The notes beneath the pieces were generated by a model. That model made no database searches and was not told where the DNA came from. It worked only from the letters and a program-made list of their open reading frames with translations. Below are positions 1 to 7,356 of a DNA stretch of 9,755 bases, in pieces. The DNA lies in NCBI GenBank assembly GCA_030592085.1, contig JAUUZV010000084.1:1-9755 (forward strand), in the 5' to 3' direction. Each line of letters opens with the position of its first letter. Within the stretch, counting starts at the first letter, position 1. Both the position numbers and the translations under genes were made by a program. This DNA comes from Clostridia bacterium (GTDB lineage: Bacteria; Bacillota; Clostridia; DUPQ01).

Positions 1-1178
1 GAGGTTATTCAGGAATACGATATTCAACTATAGAAACTTTAGTAGATATGTTAAATAAGGGAGTTCATCCTATTATCCCTGAAAAAGGTTCATTAGGAGC
101 AAGTGGTGATTTAGTACCTCTAGCTCATATGGCATTACCATTAATAGGACTTGGAAAAGCTGAGTATAAAGGAGAAATACTTAGTGGTAACAAAGCAATG
201 GAGATTGCAGAAATCAAGGTAGTAAAGTTAACTTCTAAAGAAGGATTAGCGCTTATTAATGGTACGCAAGCCATGACCTCTGTGGGAGTACATACTCTTT
301 ATGATGCCCTAAATTTATTAGAGGTTGCAGACTTGTCTGCGTCTCTTACATATGAAGCATTAGAAGGTATAGTTTCATCACTTGATGATAGATTACATCA
401 ACTAAGACCACATAAAGGGCAAATACATACAGCTAAAAATATGTTGCGAATATTAAAGGGAAGTAAACGCACAAAATTACAAGGACAAGGCAAAGTTCAA
501 GATGCATATTCACTTAGATGTACACCACAAGTGCATGGAGCTAGTAAAGATGCAATTAACTATGTTAAAGAAAAAATTGAAATAGAAATGAACTCAGTAA
601 CAGATAATCCCATTATATTTATTGATACACAAGAAGGAATATCTGGTGGTAATTTTCATGGGCAGCCAGTTGCACTTGCTTTTGATTTTATGAGCATAGC
701 TCTTTCAGAAATTGCTAGCATATCTGAAAGGCGACTTGAACGCTTAGTAAATCCAGCTTTAAGTGGACTTCCTGGCTTTTTAGTAAAAGATGGTGGACCA
801 AATTCAGGGTTTATGATTGTTCAATATAGTGCAGCTTCACTAGTATCTGAAAATAAAATTCTTTCTCATCCTGCAAGTGTTGATAGTATTCCATCTTCTG
901 GTAATCAAGAAGATCATGTATCTATGGGAACAATAGGTGCAAGGAAGGCCTTGGAAATACTTAAGAATACAAGAAGAGTTGTAGCAATGGAAATGATGTG
1001 TGCATGTCAAGCTATTGATTTAGGTAATGATAATAAGTTAGGTACCATAACTAAAAAGGCGTATAATATGATAAGAGAAAAGGTTTTAATATTAGAAAAC
1101 GACAGAGAGTTATATGAAGATATAAATAAATGTGAGCAACTTATTATTAAAGAGAAGTTTTTAGATATTTTAAAGTAG
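1..1178 (+). CDS. hutH: Histidine ammonia-lyase (histidase), 5'-truncated by window edge
   Basis: HutH removes ammonia from L-histidine to give trans-urocanate, the first step of histidine breakdown in the cytoplasm. The frame is open from base 3, and the first visible residues (GYSGIRYSTIETLVDMLNKG) already match the family interior. About 391 residues are seen of a usual 500-510, so roughly 115 N-terminal residues, including the catalytic Tyr, lie off the window; the ATG at 48 is internal. The Ala-Ser-Gly triad that cyclises into the MIO electrophile is at 99-107 within GSLGASGDL. Other active-site segments are intact: NGTQAMTS (Asn at 258-260), QDAYSLRC (Tyr at 507-509), TDNPI, GGNFHGQP and GNQEDHVS (Glu at 909-911). 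The stop is TAG at 1176-1178, 18 nt before hutU. Identification as histidase rather than another MIO lyase (PAL, TAL, aminomutase) rests on the sequence and on the hut operon context. No defect is seen. Confidence 0.97.
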   Translation, partial: GYSGIRYSTIETLVDMLNKGVHPIIPEKGSLGASGDLVPLAHMALPLIGLGKAEYKGEILSGNKAMEIAEIKVVKLTSKEGLALINGTQAMTSVGVHTLYDALNLLEVADLSASLTYEALEGIVSSLDDRLHQLRPHKGQIHTAKNMLRILKGSKRTKLQGQGKVQDAYSLRCTPQVHGASKDAINYVKEKIEIEMNSVTDNPIIFIDTQEGISGGNFHGQPVALAFDFMSIALSEIASISERRLERLVNPALSGLPGFLVKDGGPNSGFMIVQYSAASLVSENKILSHPASVDSIPSSGNQEDHVSMGTIGARKALEILKNTRRVVAMEMMCACQAIDLGNDNKLGTITKKAYNMIREKVLILENDRELYEDINKCEQLIIKEKFLDILK

Positions 1179-1186
1179 ATAATGAT

Positions 1187-1192
1187 GAGGTG
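1187..1192 (+). promoter_or_regulatory. Shine-Dalgarno site deciding the hutU start
   Basis: GAGGTG is a six-base match to the anti-SD complement. Its GAGG core lies 6 nt before the ATG at 1197. The in-frame ATGs at 1182 and 1185 lie upstream of or beside this motif and have no SD of their own, so 1197 is preferred as the start. Confidence 0.7.
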
Positions 1193-1196
1193 GAAA

Positions 1197-3236
1197 ATGA
1201 TAGAAAATTCAAAAATATCGCAAGCCATGACAATAAAATTAGATGAGACTTTACCAAAATTTAATGAATTTAATAAAAACTATAGGCGTGCACCTAAAAG
1301 AGAATTATTACTTAATGATAATGAGATTAAATTAGCTCTTAAAAACGCTTTACGGTATATACCAGAGGCCTTACACGAGATATTAGCACCTGAATTCATT
1401 AATGAACTTATGACTCATGGAAGAATATATGGTTATAGATACAGACCAAACGGGAGAATATATGGTAAATCAATAAATGAATATAAAGGTAAATGTATTG
1501 AGGGAAAAGCTTTTCAAGTTATGATTGATAATAATCTTGATTTTGATATCGCGCTTTATCCATATGAATTAGTAACGTATGGTGAAACAGGTCAGGTATG
1601 TCAAAACTGGATGCAATATAAATTAATAAAAAAATATTTAGAAGAATTAACAAGTGAACAAACATTGGTTGTTTCATCAGGACATCCCCTTGGTCTTTTC
1701 AAATCTGATATCCATAGCCCAAGGGTAGTAATAACAAATGGGTTGATGATAGGAATGTTTGACAACCCAACAAGTTGGTCAAAAGCAGCATCTTTAGGAG
1801 TATCAAATTATGGACAAATGACTGCAGGAGGTTGGATGTATATTGGACCTCAAGGAATTGTACATGGTACATACAATACATTAATAAATGCTGGTCGAAT
1901 GAAGTTGGGTATTAAAGATGATGAAGATTTAAAAGGAAAACTTTTTGTCACATCTGGATTAGGTGGGATGAGTGGAGCACAACCAAAAGCAATAGAAATT
2001 GCAAGAGGAATTGGTATAATTGCAGAGGTTGATAAATCTAGAATTATGACACGATATAACCAAGGATGGGTTCAAAAGGTTTCTAATGATTTACATGAAG
2101 TTTTTTCAATTGCAATGGAATATATTAAAAGCAAACAAAGCATATCAATAGCATATCATGGCAATATTGTTGATTTACTACAATATGCTGTGGTCAACAA
2201 TATTCATATTGATCTTTTGACAGATCAAACATCATGCCATGCTCCATATGACGGAGGATATTGTCCGCAAGGCATAACATTTGAGAAGAGAACAAAAATG
2301 TTAGAAAATAATAAAGTTGTTTTTGAAAAACATGTAAATATTTCACTAAAAAAACATTTTAAGTATATAAAAACACTAAGTGAAAGAGGTACATACTTTT
2401 TTGATTATGGCAATTCATTTATGAAAGCTATATTTGATGCAGGGGTAAATGAAATTGTAAAAAATAAAATTGATACAACAGATGGGTTTATATTCCCCTC
2501 TTATGTTGAAGATATAATGGGGCCTATGCTTTTTGACTATGGATATGGACCTTTTAGATGGGTATGTTTAAGCGGTAACGAAGAAGATTTAGTTAAGACA
2601 GATAAAGCTGCCCTAGATATGATTGACCCTAATAAAAGAAGCCAAGACAGAGATAATTGGATTTGGATTAGAGATGCACATAAAAACAATTTAGTTGTTG
2701 GTACAAAAGCTAGAATACTATATCAAGATGCCATTGGTCGATTAAATATTGCATTAAAGTTTAATGATATGGTAAGAAATAATGAAATTGGACCAATTAT
2801 GTTAGGTAGAGATCATCACGATACAGGAGGAACTGATTCTACCTTTAGAGAGACTTCAAACATAAAAGATGGAAGTAATGTAACGGCCGATATGGCAGTA
2901 CAGTGTTTTGTTGGGAATGCAGCTCGTGGCATGAGCCTTGTATCCTTACATAATGGTGGTGGAGTCGGGATAGGAAAAGCTATTAATGGTGGTTTTGGTA
3001 TGGTATTAGATGGTAGCAAGAGAGTAGATGAAATATTAAAAGACTCTATTCCATGGGATGTGATGGTTGGTGTTGCAAGGAGAAGTTGGGCACGGTGTGA
3101 GAACTCTATTGAAACAACCATTGAATACAATAAGAATTATGGAGAGTATAATAGTATTACACTACCATATATAGTTAGTGATAAAATTATAAATAAAGCA
3201 ATTAAGAGTTATGAAGATGGAGGGAAAAATGGATAA
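1197..3236 (+). CDS. hutU: Urocanate hydratase (urocanase), long UROC1-like form
   Basis: HutU uses tightly bound NAD+ as an electrophile to hydrate urocanate to 4-imidazolone-5-propionate, the second step of the pathway. The protein is 679 aa from the ATG at 1197. The well-studied Pseudomonas and Bacillus enzymes have about 555 aa, so this is the longer form related to animal UROC1. The NAD-site urocanase motif GLGGMSGAQ is at residues 254-262. Further conserved blocks are GRDHHDTGGTDS from about residue 537, and VSLHNGGGVGIGKAINGG. Where the short form has ARICW, with a Cys described as important for activity, this protein has ARILY with Leu508. I take that as a subfamily trait rather than damage, because every surrounding block is intact. 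It follows hutH by 18 nt, and its last 8 nt overlap ftcD, which indicates coupled translation in one operon. Confidence 0.96.
   Translation: MIENSKISQAMTIKLDETLPKFNEFNKNYRRAPKRELLLNDNEIKLALKNALRYIPEALHEILAPEFINELMTHGRIYGYRYRPNGRIYGKSINEYKGKCIEGKAFQVMIDNNLDFDIALYPYELVTYGETGQVCQNWMQYKLIKKYLEELTSEQTLVVSSGHPLGLFKSDIHSPRVVITNGLMIGMFDNPTSWSKAASLGVSNYGQMTAGGWMYIGPQGIVHGTYNTLINAGRMKLGIKDDEDLKGKLFVTSGLGGMSGAQPKAIEIARGIGIIAEVDKSRIMTRYNQGWVQKVSNDLHEVFSIAMEYIKSKQSISIAYHGNIVDLLQYAVVNNIHIDLLTDQTSCHAPYDGGYCPQGITFEKRTKMLENNKVVFEKHVNISLKKHFKYIKTLSERGTYFFDYGNSFMKAIFDAGVNEIVKNKIDTTDGFIFPSYVEDIMGPMLFDYGYGPFRWVCLSGNEEDLVKTDKAALDMIDPNKRSQDRDNWIWIRDAHKNNLVVGTKARILYQDAIGRLNIALKFNDMVRNNEIGPIMLGRDHHDTGGTDSTFRETSNIKDGSNVTADMAVQCFVGNAARGMSLVSLHNGGGVGIGKAINGGFGMVLDGSKRVDEILKDSIPWDVMVGVARRSWARCENSIETTIEYNKNYGEYNSITLPYIVSDKIINKAIKSYEDGGKNG
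3219..3223 (+). promoter_or_regulatory. Shine-Dalgarno site deciding the ftcD start, inside hutU
   Basis: GGAGG lies 5 nt before the ATG at 3229, within the last codons of hutU. It rules out the further upstream in-frame ATGs at 3211 and 3217. Ribosomes ending hutU at 3236 would clear this site, consistent with translational coupling. Confidence 0.75.
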
Positions 3237-4119
3237 AATAATTCAATGTGTACCAAATTTTAGTGAAGGTAGAGATTTGGAGAAAATTGAAAAAATTGTT
3301 GATGTTTTTAGAGCTAAAAAAGGTGTAAAACTTTTAGACTATAGTAGCGATAGTGATCATAATAGAAGCGTTGTTACTGTTGTTGGTGAACCTGAACCAT
3401 TAATGAATGCCGTTGTAGAAGCGGTTGTTAAGGCTGTAGAGTTAATTGACATGACTAAACATACTGGGCAACATCCTAGAATGGGTGCAGTTGATGTTGT
3501 ACCATTTATTCCCATTAAGAATGTTACTATTGAAGAAGCTAATGATATTGCAATAAAAGTTGCTAGGAAAGCAAGTAAATTATGTAATCAACCGTTTATA
3601 TTATATGAAAAATCAGCAAAAGCACCTCATAGACAAAACCTGGCAAAAATAAGAAAAGGTGAATTTGAAGGTATGGCTGAAAAAATGAAAAGTGAAAAAT
3701 GGAAAAGTGATTTTGGTCCTGATACGATTCATCCAACAGGAGGAGTAACAGCAATAGGAGCTAGAATGCCACTTGTTGCATATAATATAAAACTTGATAC
3801 AGATAACCTAGAAATTGCTACAAAAATTGCAAATCAAATAAGACATGTTAGTGGAGGTTTTAGATATTGTAAAGCCATGGGGGTAAAACTTGAAGATAGA
3901 GGAATTGTAGAGGTATCAATGAACCTAACTGATTACAGTAAAACCGCAATTTATAGTGTTTTTGAGACAGTAAAAATGGAATGTAAGAGATATGGAGTTA
4001 ATGTATTAGGAAGTGAAATCATAGGGTTGGTTCCTATGAAAGCACTTATTGATAGTGCTGAATATTATCTTGGCCTTGAAAACTTTAGCATTGATCAAGT
4101 ATTAGAATCGCGGCTATGA
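3229..4119 (+). CDS. ftcD: Glutamate formimidoyltransferase
   Basis: FtcD moves the formimino group from N-formimino-L-glutamate to tetrahydrofolate, giving glutamate and 5-formimino-THF. The protein is 296 aa, the normal size for a stand-alone transferase; animals fuse this enzyme to the cyclodeaminase. The start at 3229 gives the typical N-terminus MDKIIQCVPNFSEGRD. The folate-site block HTGQHPRMGAVD contains His82, the same number as the catalytic His in mammalian FTCD. A second conserved block, HPTGGVTAIGARMPLVAYN, follows at about residues 171-189. It overlaps the 3' end of hutU by 8 nt and ends 1 nt before hutI. With fchA downstream it commits the pathway to the folate route instead of formamide (HutG) or formylglutamate (HutF) release. 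Confidence 0.96.
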   Translation: MDKIIQCVPNFSEGRDLEKIEKIVDVFRAKKGVKLLDYSSDSDHNRSVVTVVGEPEPLMNAVVEAVVKAVELIDMTKHTGQHPRMGAVDVVPFIPIKNVTIEEANDIAIKVARKASKLCNQPFILYEKSAKAPHRQNLAKIRKGEFEGMAEKMKSEKWKSDFGPDTIHPTGGVTAIGARMPLVAYNIKLDTDNLEIATKIANQIRHVSGGFRYCKAMGVKLEDRGIVEVSMNLTDYSKTAIYSVFETVKMECKRYGVNVLGSEIIGLVPMKALIDSAEYYLGLENFSIDQVLESRL

Positions 4120-4120
4120 G

Positions 4121-5368
4121 ATGAAAAATCTAATTTTATCAAATATAGCTGAACTTGTAACTTGTAAGGGACATGCACCGAAAAGTGGTAAGGAAATGAA
4201 CGATGTTGGCCTTATTAAAGAGGGGTGTGTAGTTATTTCAAATGGGAAAATCATTGCAGTCGGTAGTACTAAAGAATTACTAAGCCAATATAACATAAAA
4301 GATTATGAAACAATTGATTGCTCTAATAAAGCTGTATTACCAGGATTTATTGATTCCCATACTCACTTTGTATTTGGAGGTTATAGGGAAGATGAGTTTA
4401 TTTCTAGGGCTAGTGGTGATACATATATGGATATCTTAAAAAGAGGTGGAGGTATAGCTAATAGTGTTAAAAGTACTAGAGAGGCATCGCTTGAAGAATT
4501 AGTTAAACTAGGGCGAGAACGACTTGATTCAATGTTAGAATTTGGTGTTACTACAGTTGAGGGTAAAAGTGGTTATGGACTTGATTACAATACAGAAATA
4601 AAACAATTAAAAGTCATGAGCGAATTAAATAATAGTCATATTATTGATGTTAAATCAACTTTCTTAGGAGCACATTCTGTTCCATTAGAATATAAAGGTA
4701 AAGAAAAAGATTATTTAGATTATATAATTACTAAAGTATTACCATTAGTTAAAAAAGAAAACCTAGCTACTTTTGTAGATATATTCTGTGAATTAGGTGT
4801 TTTCAATATTGAGCAATCTAGATATTTTTTAACAGCAGCAAAAGAAATGGGATTTTCTCTAAAAATACATGCAGATGAAATTGTTGAATTAGGTGGAGCT
4901 TTATTAGCAGCAGAATTAAAAGCAATATCTGCTGACCATCTTTTAAATGCTTCAAAGAAAGGTATAAAAGCATTAGCAAAAAACAATGTAATAACAACCC
5001 TTTTACCTGCAACAGCTTTTAGTTTAAAAGAGGATTATGCTAATGCTAGAGAAATGATAAATTATAATTGTGCAATTGCTTTAGCCACAGACTTTAATCC
5101 TGGTAGTTGCTTTACAAACTCAATTCCTCTTGTCATAGCCCTTGCAACTCTTTACATGAAAATGAGTATAAATGAAGTAATAACAGCCCTAACAATTAAT
5201 GGAGCATGTGCATTAGGAATTCAAGATGAAGTGGGTAGTATTGAAATTGGTAAAAAGGCGGATTTAATTATACTAGATTATCCATCAATTAATTATCTAC
5301 CATATAATATTGGAATAAATATTGTGAAAACTGTTATTAAAAATGGACAAGTTGCTTTAAACAGATAG
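4121..5368 (+). CDS. hutI: Imidazolonepropionase
   Basis: HutI hydrolyses 4-imidazolone-5-propionate to N-formimino-L-glutamate, the third step. The protein is 415 aa, a standard length for this metal-dependent amidohydrolase. Metal and active-site residues are in place: the HxH pair H80 and H82 in DSHTHFVFGG, H250 in KIHADEI, H273 in ADHLL, and D324 in ATDFNPGS. The ATG lies one base after the ftcD stop (TGA at 4117-4119). I see no clear Shine-Dalgarno in front of it, so translation probably depends on ribosomes finishing ftcD. In pathway order HutI acts before FtcD, although its gene comes after. Ten bases separate it from fchA. Confidence 0.97.
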   Translation: MKNLILSNIAELVTCKGHAPKSGKEMNDVGLIKEGCVVISNGKIIAVGSTKELLSQYNIKDYETIDCSNKAVLPGFIDSHTHFVFGGYREDEFISRASGDTYMDILKRGGGIANSVKSTREASLEELVKLGRERLDSMLEFGVTTVEGKSGYGLDYNTEIKQLKVMSELNNSHIIDVKSTFLGAHSVPLEYKGKEKDYLDYIITKVLPLVKKENLATFVDIFCELGVFNIEQSRYFLTAAKEMGFSLKIHADEIVELGGALLAAELKAISADHLLNASKKGIKALAKNNVITTLLPATAFSLKEDYANAREMINYNCAIALATDFNPGSCFTNSIPLVIALATLYMKMSINEVITALTINGACALGIQDEVGSIEIGKKADLIILDYPSINYLPYNIGINIVKTVIKNGQVALNR

Positions 5369-5378
5369 GAGACCAAGT

Positions 5379-5993
5379 ATGAAAGATATGAGTTTAGCTG
5401 AATTTGTAGAAGTTACAGCTTCTAAAAGTCCAGTACCTGGAGGAGGTAGTATTGCAGCTTTATGTGGAGCACTAAGTGGAGCCCTTGCTGAAATGGTTTC
5501 AAATTTAACAATTGGAAATAAAAAGTATATTGCAGTTGAAGCTGATATGATTGCCATTAGAGATAAAGCATTTATATTAAAAAAATCATTATTAGATTAT
5601 ATTAAAAAAGATAGTGATGTTTTTATGTTGGTAATGGATGCATATAAGATGCCTAAAAATAATGATGAAGAAAAATCAATAAGATCAAAAAACATACAAA
5701 AAAGATTAAAAGAAGCAGCAAGCATACCTTTAGAAGTTGCTAATATGTCCTATGAAATATTAAGTCTTTCATCAATAGTAGTGAAAAAAGGAAATAAAAA
5801 TGCAATTACAGATGGGCTCGTATGTGCTATGCTTGCAAGAACGTCAGTACTTGCTGCACTGTTAAATGTAAAAATAAATCTAAGTTCAATTAAAGATAAT
5901 AAGTTTGTAAGTGAAATGTCTAAAAAAGTAAATGAATTAGAGACAAAATGTATTAATGAAGAATCTAAAATTCTAAAAAGCGTTTCTCTATAA
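5379..5993 (+). CDS. fchA: Methenyltetrahydrofolate (formimino-THF) cyclodeaminase
   Basis: FchA converts 5-formimino-THF to 5,10-methenyl-THF and ammonia. It completes transfer of the histidine imidazole carbon to the one-carbon pool. The 204-aa protein is a full-length FTCD_C family member, mostly alpha-helical. It has the glycine-rich folate-binding start SKSPVPGGGSIAALCGALSGAL at about residues 15-36. AGGAGA at 5367-5372 gives a good Shine-Dalgarno, 6 nt before the ATG. It is the last enzyme gene of the operon. The same family serves purine-degrading clostridia, but its position beside ftcD and hutI ties this copy to histidine use. No terminator is visible between it and hutP. Confidence 0.93.
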   Translation: MKDMSLAEFVEVTASKSPVPGGGSIAALCGALSGALAEMVSNLTIGNKKYIAVEADMIAIRDKAFILKKSLLDYIKKDSDVFMLVMDAYKMPKNNDEEKSIRSKNIQKRLKEAASIPLEVANMSYEILSLSSIVVKKGNKNAITDGLVCAMLARTSVLAALLNVKINLSSIKDNKFVSEMSKKVNELETKCINEESKILKSVSL

Positions 5994-6025
5994 GATTCCT
6001 TATTCGAATCAAATGATACTTTCTA

Positions 6026-6034
6026 TGTTATAAT
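6026..6034 (+). promoter_or_regulatory. Extended -10 promoter for hutP
   Basis: TGTTATAAT is a perfect TGn-TATAAT extended -10 element. At a 17-nt spacer the -35 position (6006-6011, GAATCA) is poor, as is tolerated with extended -10 promoters. Predicted transcription start is about 6041, so the leader would be only about 12 nt and would begin almost at the Shine-Dalgarno. This promoter would give hutP expression independent of the upstream hut transcript. Confidence 0.5.
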
Positions 6035-6041
6035 TTATATA

Positions 6042-6047
6042 GAGGTG
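6042..6047 (+). promoter_or_regulatory. Shine-Dalgarno site for the hutP TTG start
   Basis: GAGGTG lies 5 nt before the TTG at 6053-6055 (7 nt counted from GAGG). No ATG or GTG lies between this site and the first conserved residues of HutP, so the TTG is the start. Confidence 0.7.
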
Positions 6048-6052
6048 TTATA

Positions 6053-6499
6053 TTGAGCGAAAATAAAAACACAGGTATTGGTAAAATTGCAATTTCACTA
6101 GCGATTTCTGATCATAATGAGGATAAGATAATTGAGTTATATCAGAAAAAAGGCTACAGTCTTATTAAAGGACAAGTAGGAGCAATGGATGCTAGTAAAA
6201 TATTTGCAGCTGTAGAAACGGCAGTTTTTAGACAAAATATCATAAAAGAAAACTATCATGAAGAACATGCACTTTATCATGCAATAAGTGAAGCATTTAA
6301 CGGATATTGTAGAGGACCGGTTGCTCTAGAAAGTGTTTTACGAACAACAGGATTAGTATTCACCGTAGTAAGAGGAAATCTTTTTGTTAATGATAAAGAA
6401 AATGGCCAATGGATTGCAGTTGTTTTATATGGCTTAATAGGTTCTCCAAGACGTGGATTTGAACATGAAGCAATTGGTATGGGTGTTCAATCCATATAG
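6053..6499 (+). CDS. hutP: HutP, histidine-dependent antiterminator of the hut operon
   Basis: In Bacillus subtilis, HutP binds L-histidine and Mg2+ and then NAG/UAG triplets in the hut leader RNA, preventing terminator formation. This 148-aa protein has the same length as the B. subtilis protein, which I recall well enough to align by eye. Shared blocks are VGAMDASKIFAAVETA (41-57), EEHALYHAISEAFNG (70-84), LRTTGLVFTVVRGN (96-109), WIAVVLYG (120-127) and FEHEAIGMG (136-144). The Mg2+ ligands H73, H77 and H138 of B. subtilis correspond to H72, H76 and H138 here. The start is TTG with a good SD. The gene follows the enzymes by 59 nt, whereas in Bacillus it comes first. Its RNA target is presumably in the hutH leader, off the window; I see no convincing NAG array near hutP. 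It can probably be transcribed both by readthrough from fchA and from its own promoter. Confidence 0.95.
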   Translation: MSENKNTGIGKIAISLAISDHNEDKIIELYQKKGYSLIKGQVGAMDASKIFAAVETAVFRQNIIKENYHEEHALYHAISEAFNGYCRGPVALESVLRTTGLVFTVVRGNLFVNDKENGQWIAVVLYGLIGSPRRGFEHEAIGMGVQSI

Positions 6500-6520
6500 A
6501 AATAAATTTTAATAGTAGGC

Positions 6521-6525
6521 AAGGA
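6521..6525 (+). promoter_or_regulatory. Shine-Dalgarno supporting a non-canonical ATT start
   Basis: AAGGA lies 7 nt before an ATT codon (6533-6535) in the DUF454 frame. The only conventional start in the frame, TTG at 6569, has an AT-rich, SD-less upstream region. This is the argument for initiation at 6533. Confidence 0.45.
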
Positions 6526-6532
6526 TAAAAAA

Positions 6533-6919
6533 ATTAAGAAAAAAATTACAAGTTATATATTTATTACATTGGGGAGTATATCTTTGATTCTTGGAATTCT
6601 AGGAATTGTAGTTCCTCTTTTACCTACAACACCATTTTTATTACTATCATCATTTTTATTTTATAAAGGTTCAGAAAAACTTAATAAATGGCTTTTAAAT
6701 AATAGAATTCTTGGTGAGTATATTTATAATTATAAAACATATCATGCAGTTAAACGCAGAACGAAAATTTTTGCAATAACATTTCTATGGAATACATTAT
6801 CTATATCCTTTTATCTATTAGATAATTTGATTATACGTTTATTTTTAATAGTTGTAGGGGTATCTGTAACTATTCATTTGCTTAGTATGAAAACACTTGA
6901 AAAGGTTATTAATAACTAA
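6533..6919 (+). CDS. YbaN/DUF454 family small inner-membrane protein
   Basis: This is a small integral membrane protein of unknown function. The hallmark is LGILGIVVPLLPTTPFLLLSS, which matches E. coli YbaN (LGTLGVVLPVLPTTPF). From the ATT at 6533 the product is 128 aa, close to YbaN at about 125 aa; from the TTG at 6569 it is 116 aa and loses the family's first hydrophobic residues. Hydrophobic segments are around residues 13-40 (with the PTTP turn), a helical LLNNRILGEYI stretch typical of the family, then two more membrane segments at about 77-95 and 98-116. Between them is a basic loop, VKRRTK. The open frame runs back to a TAA at 6503 with no ATG or GTG. It lies 33 nt after hutP with no terminator between, so it is probably cotranscribed, though nothing in the family links it to histidine. 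The start is uncertain; the family assignment is solid. Confidence 0.82.
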   Translation: MKKKITSYIFITLGSISLILGILGIVVPLLPTTPFLLLSSFLFYKGSEKLNKWLLNNRILGEYIYNYKTYHAVKRRTKIFAITFLWNTLSISFYLLDNLIIRLFLIVVGVSVTIHLLSMKTLEKVINN

Positions 6920-6955
6920 AGCATAAATTAATTACTTAAATATTCAATTTACTTT

Positions 6956-6980
6956 CTATTTATTTTTAAATAGTTTTTTT
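6956..6980 (+). terminator. Rho-independent terminator after the DUF454 gene
   Basis: CTATTTA (6956-6962) and TAAATAG (6967-6973) form a 7-bp stem with a TTTT loop, followed directly by seven T residues (6974-6980). The stem has only one G-C pair, so it is weak. Its placement 36 nt after the stop and its T7 tract fit an intrinsic terminator closing the hut/hutP/DUF454 transcript. Confidence 0.5.
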
Positions 6981-7027
6981 ATAAACTGGGTATATTATGA
7001 ATAGAAGAAAACAATGCGAGGAAATTA

Positions 7028-7258
7028 ATGTTAATAGAAATAAAAAACACAATGACGATATATGATTTAGTAATAGCTCATCCAGAGGTGAAAGATATTA
7101 TGGTTGAATTAGGATTCCGTGAAATAATTAAACCTGGTATGTTACAAAGTGTAGGACGATTTATGACAATAGAAAAAGGATCAAAACTGTATAATATAGA
7201 TATGAAGTTGATTGAAAAAATATTTTTTGACCATGGATATTTAATAATAAACAAATAA
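7028..7258 (+). CDS. DUF1858 domain protein
   Basis: This 76-residue soluble protein of unknown function is almost entirely one DUF1858 domain. The recognisable pattern is TIYDLVIAHPEVKDIMVELGF (about 10-30), then IIKPGMLQSVGRFMTIEKGSKLYNID (about 33-58), then a final helix ending in HGYLI. In clostridia this domain often appears alone or in front of DUF438/PAS or hybrid-cluster-type proteins. Many relatives carry a Cys pair after the GF; this protein has no Cys at all and belongs to the MTIxKG variant. The ATG has a clear GAGGA Shine-Dalgarno at 7018-7022, 5 nt upstream. It is flanked by a terminator upstream and a 98-nt gap downstream, so it may be its own transcript. No function can be given. 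Confidence 0.8.
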   Translation: MLIEIKNTMTIYDLVIAHPEVKDIMVELGFREIIKPGMLQSVGRFMTIEKGSKLYNIDMKLIEKIFFDHGYLIINK

Positions 7259-7303
7259 AAACACAAATAGTAAAAAAAGGTAGTAATAATATTATGTATA
7301 GAA

Positions 7304-7309
7304 TATAAT
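7304..7309 (+). promoter_or_regulatory. Possible -10 element for the wall-hydrolase gene
   Basis: A perfect TATAAT lies 47 nt before the GTG start of the secreted glucosaminidase gene. The -35 position at a 17-nt spacer (7281-7286, TAGTAA) is a poor match. In DNA this AT-rich a lone TATAAT is weak evidence, but it is the best promoter candidate in this 98-nt gap. Confidence 0.3.
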
Positions 7310-7356
7310 TTTAGTAGGGAAAAGATATTTTGAGGATTGTATAGAAAGAGGGTCTT

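Noticed and set aside
2816..3130. Minus-strand open frames antisense to hutU and similar ones over hutH, hutI, fchA and the wall hydrolase
   Set aside because: They mirror strong coding regions on the other strand, have no Shine-Dalgarno, and show no recognisable domains.
5994..6010. GATTC/GAATC inverted repeat between fchA and hutP
   Set aside because: Only 5 bp with no T tract, so it is not a terminator. It overlaps the -35 region and could be an operator, but nothing supports that.
6991..6998. TATATT/TATTAT as a promoter for the DUF1858 gene
   Set aside because: There is no -35 match at 16-18 nt and no TG extension, so I cannot separate it from AT-rich background.
7268..7344. Several TAG triplets before the glucosaminidase gene, considered as a HutP binding array
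   Set aside because: Spacings are irregular (not 4 nt), there is no terminator hairpin, and the downstream gene is unrelated to histidine.
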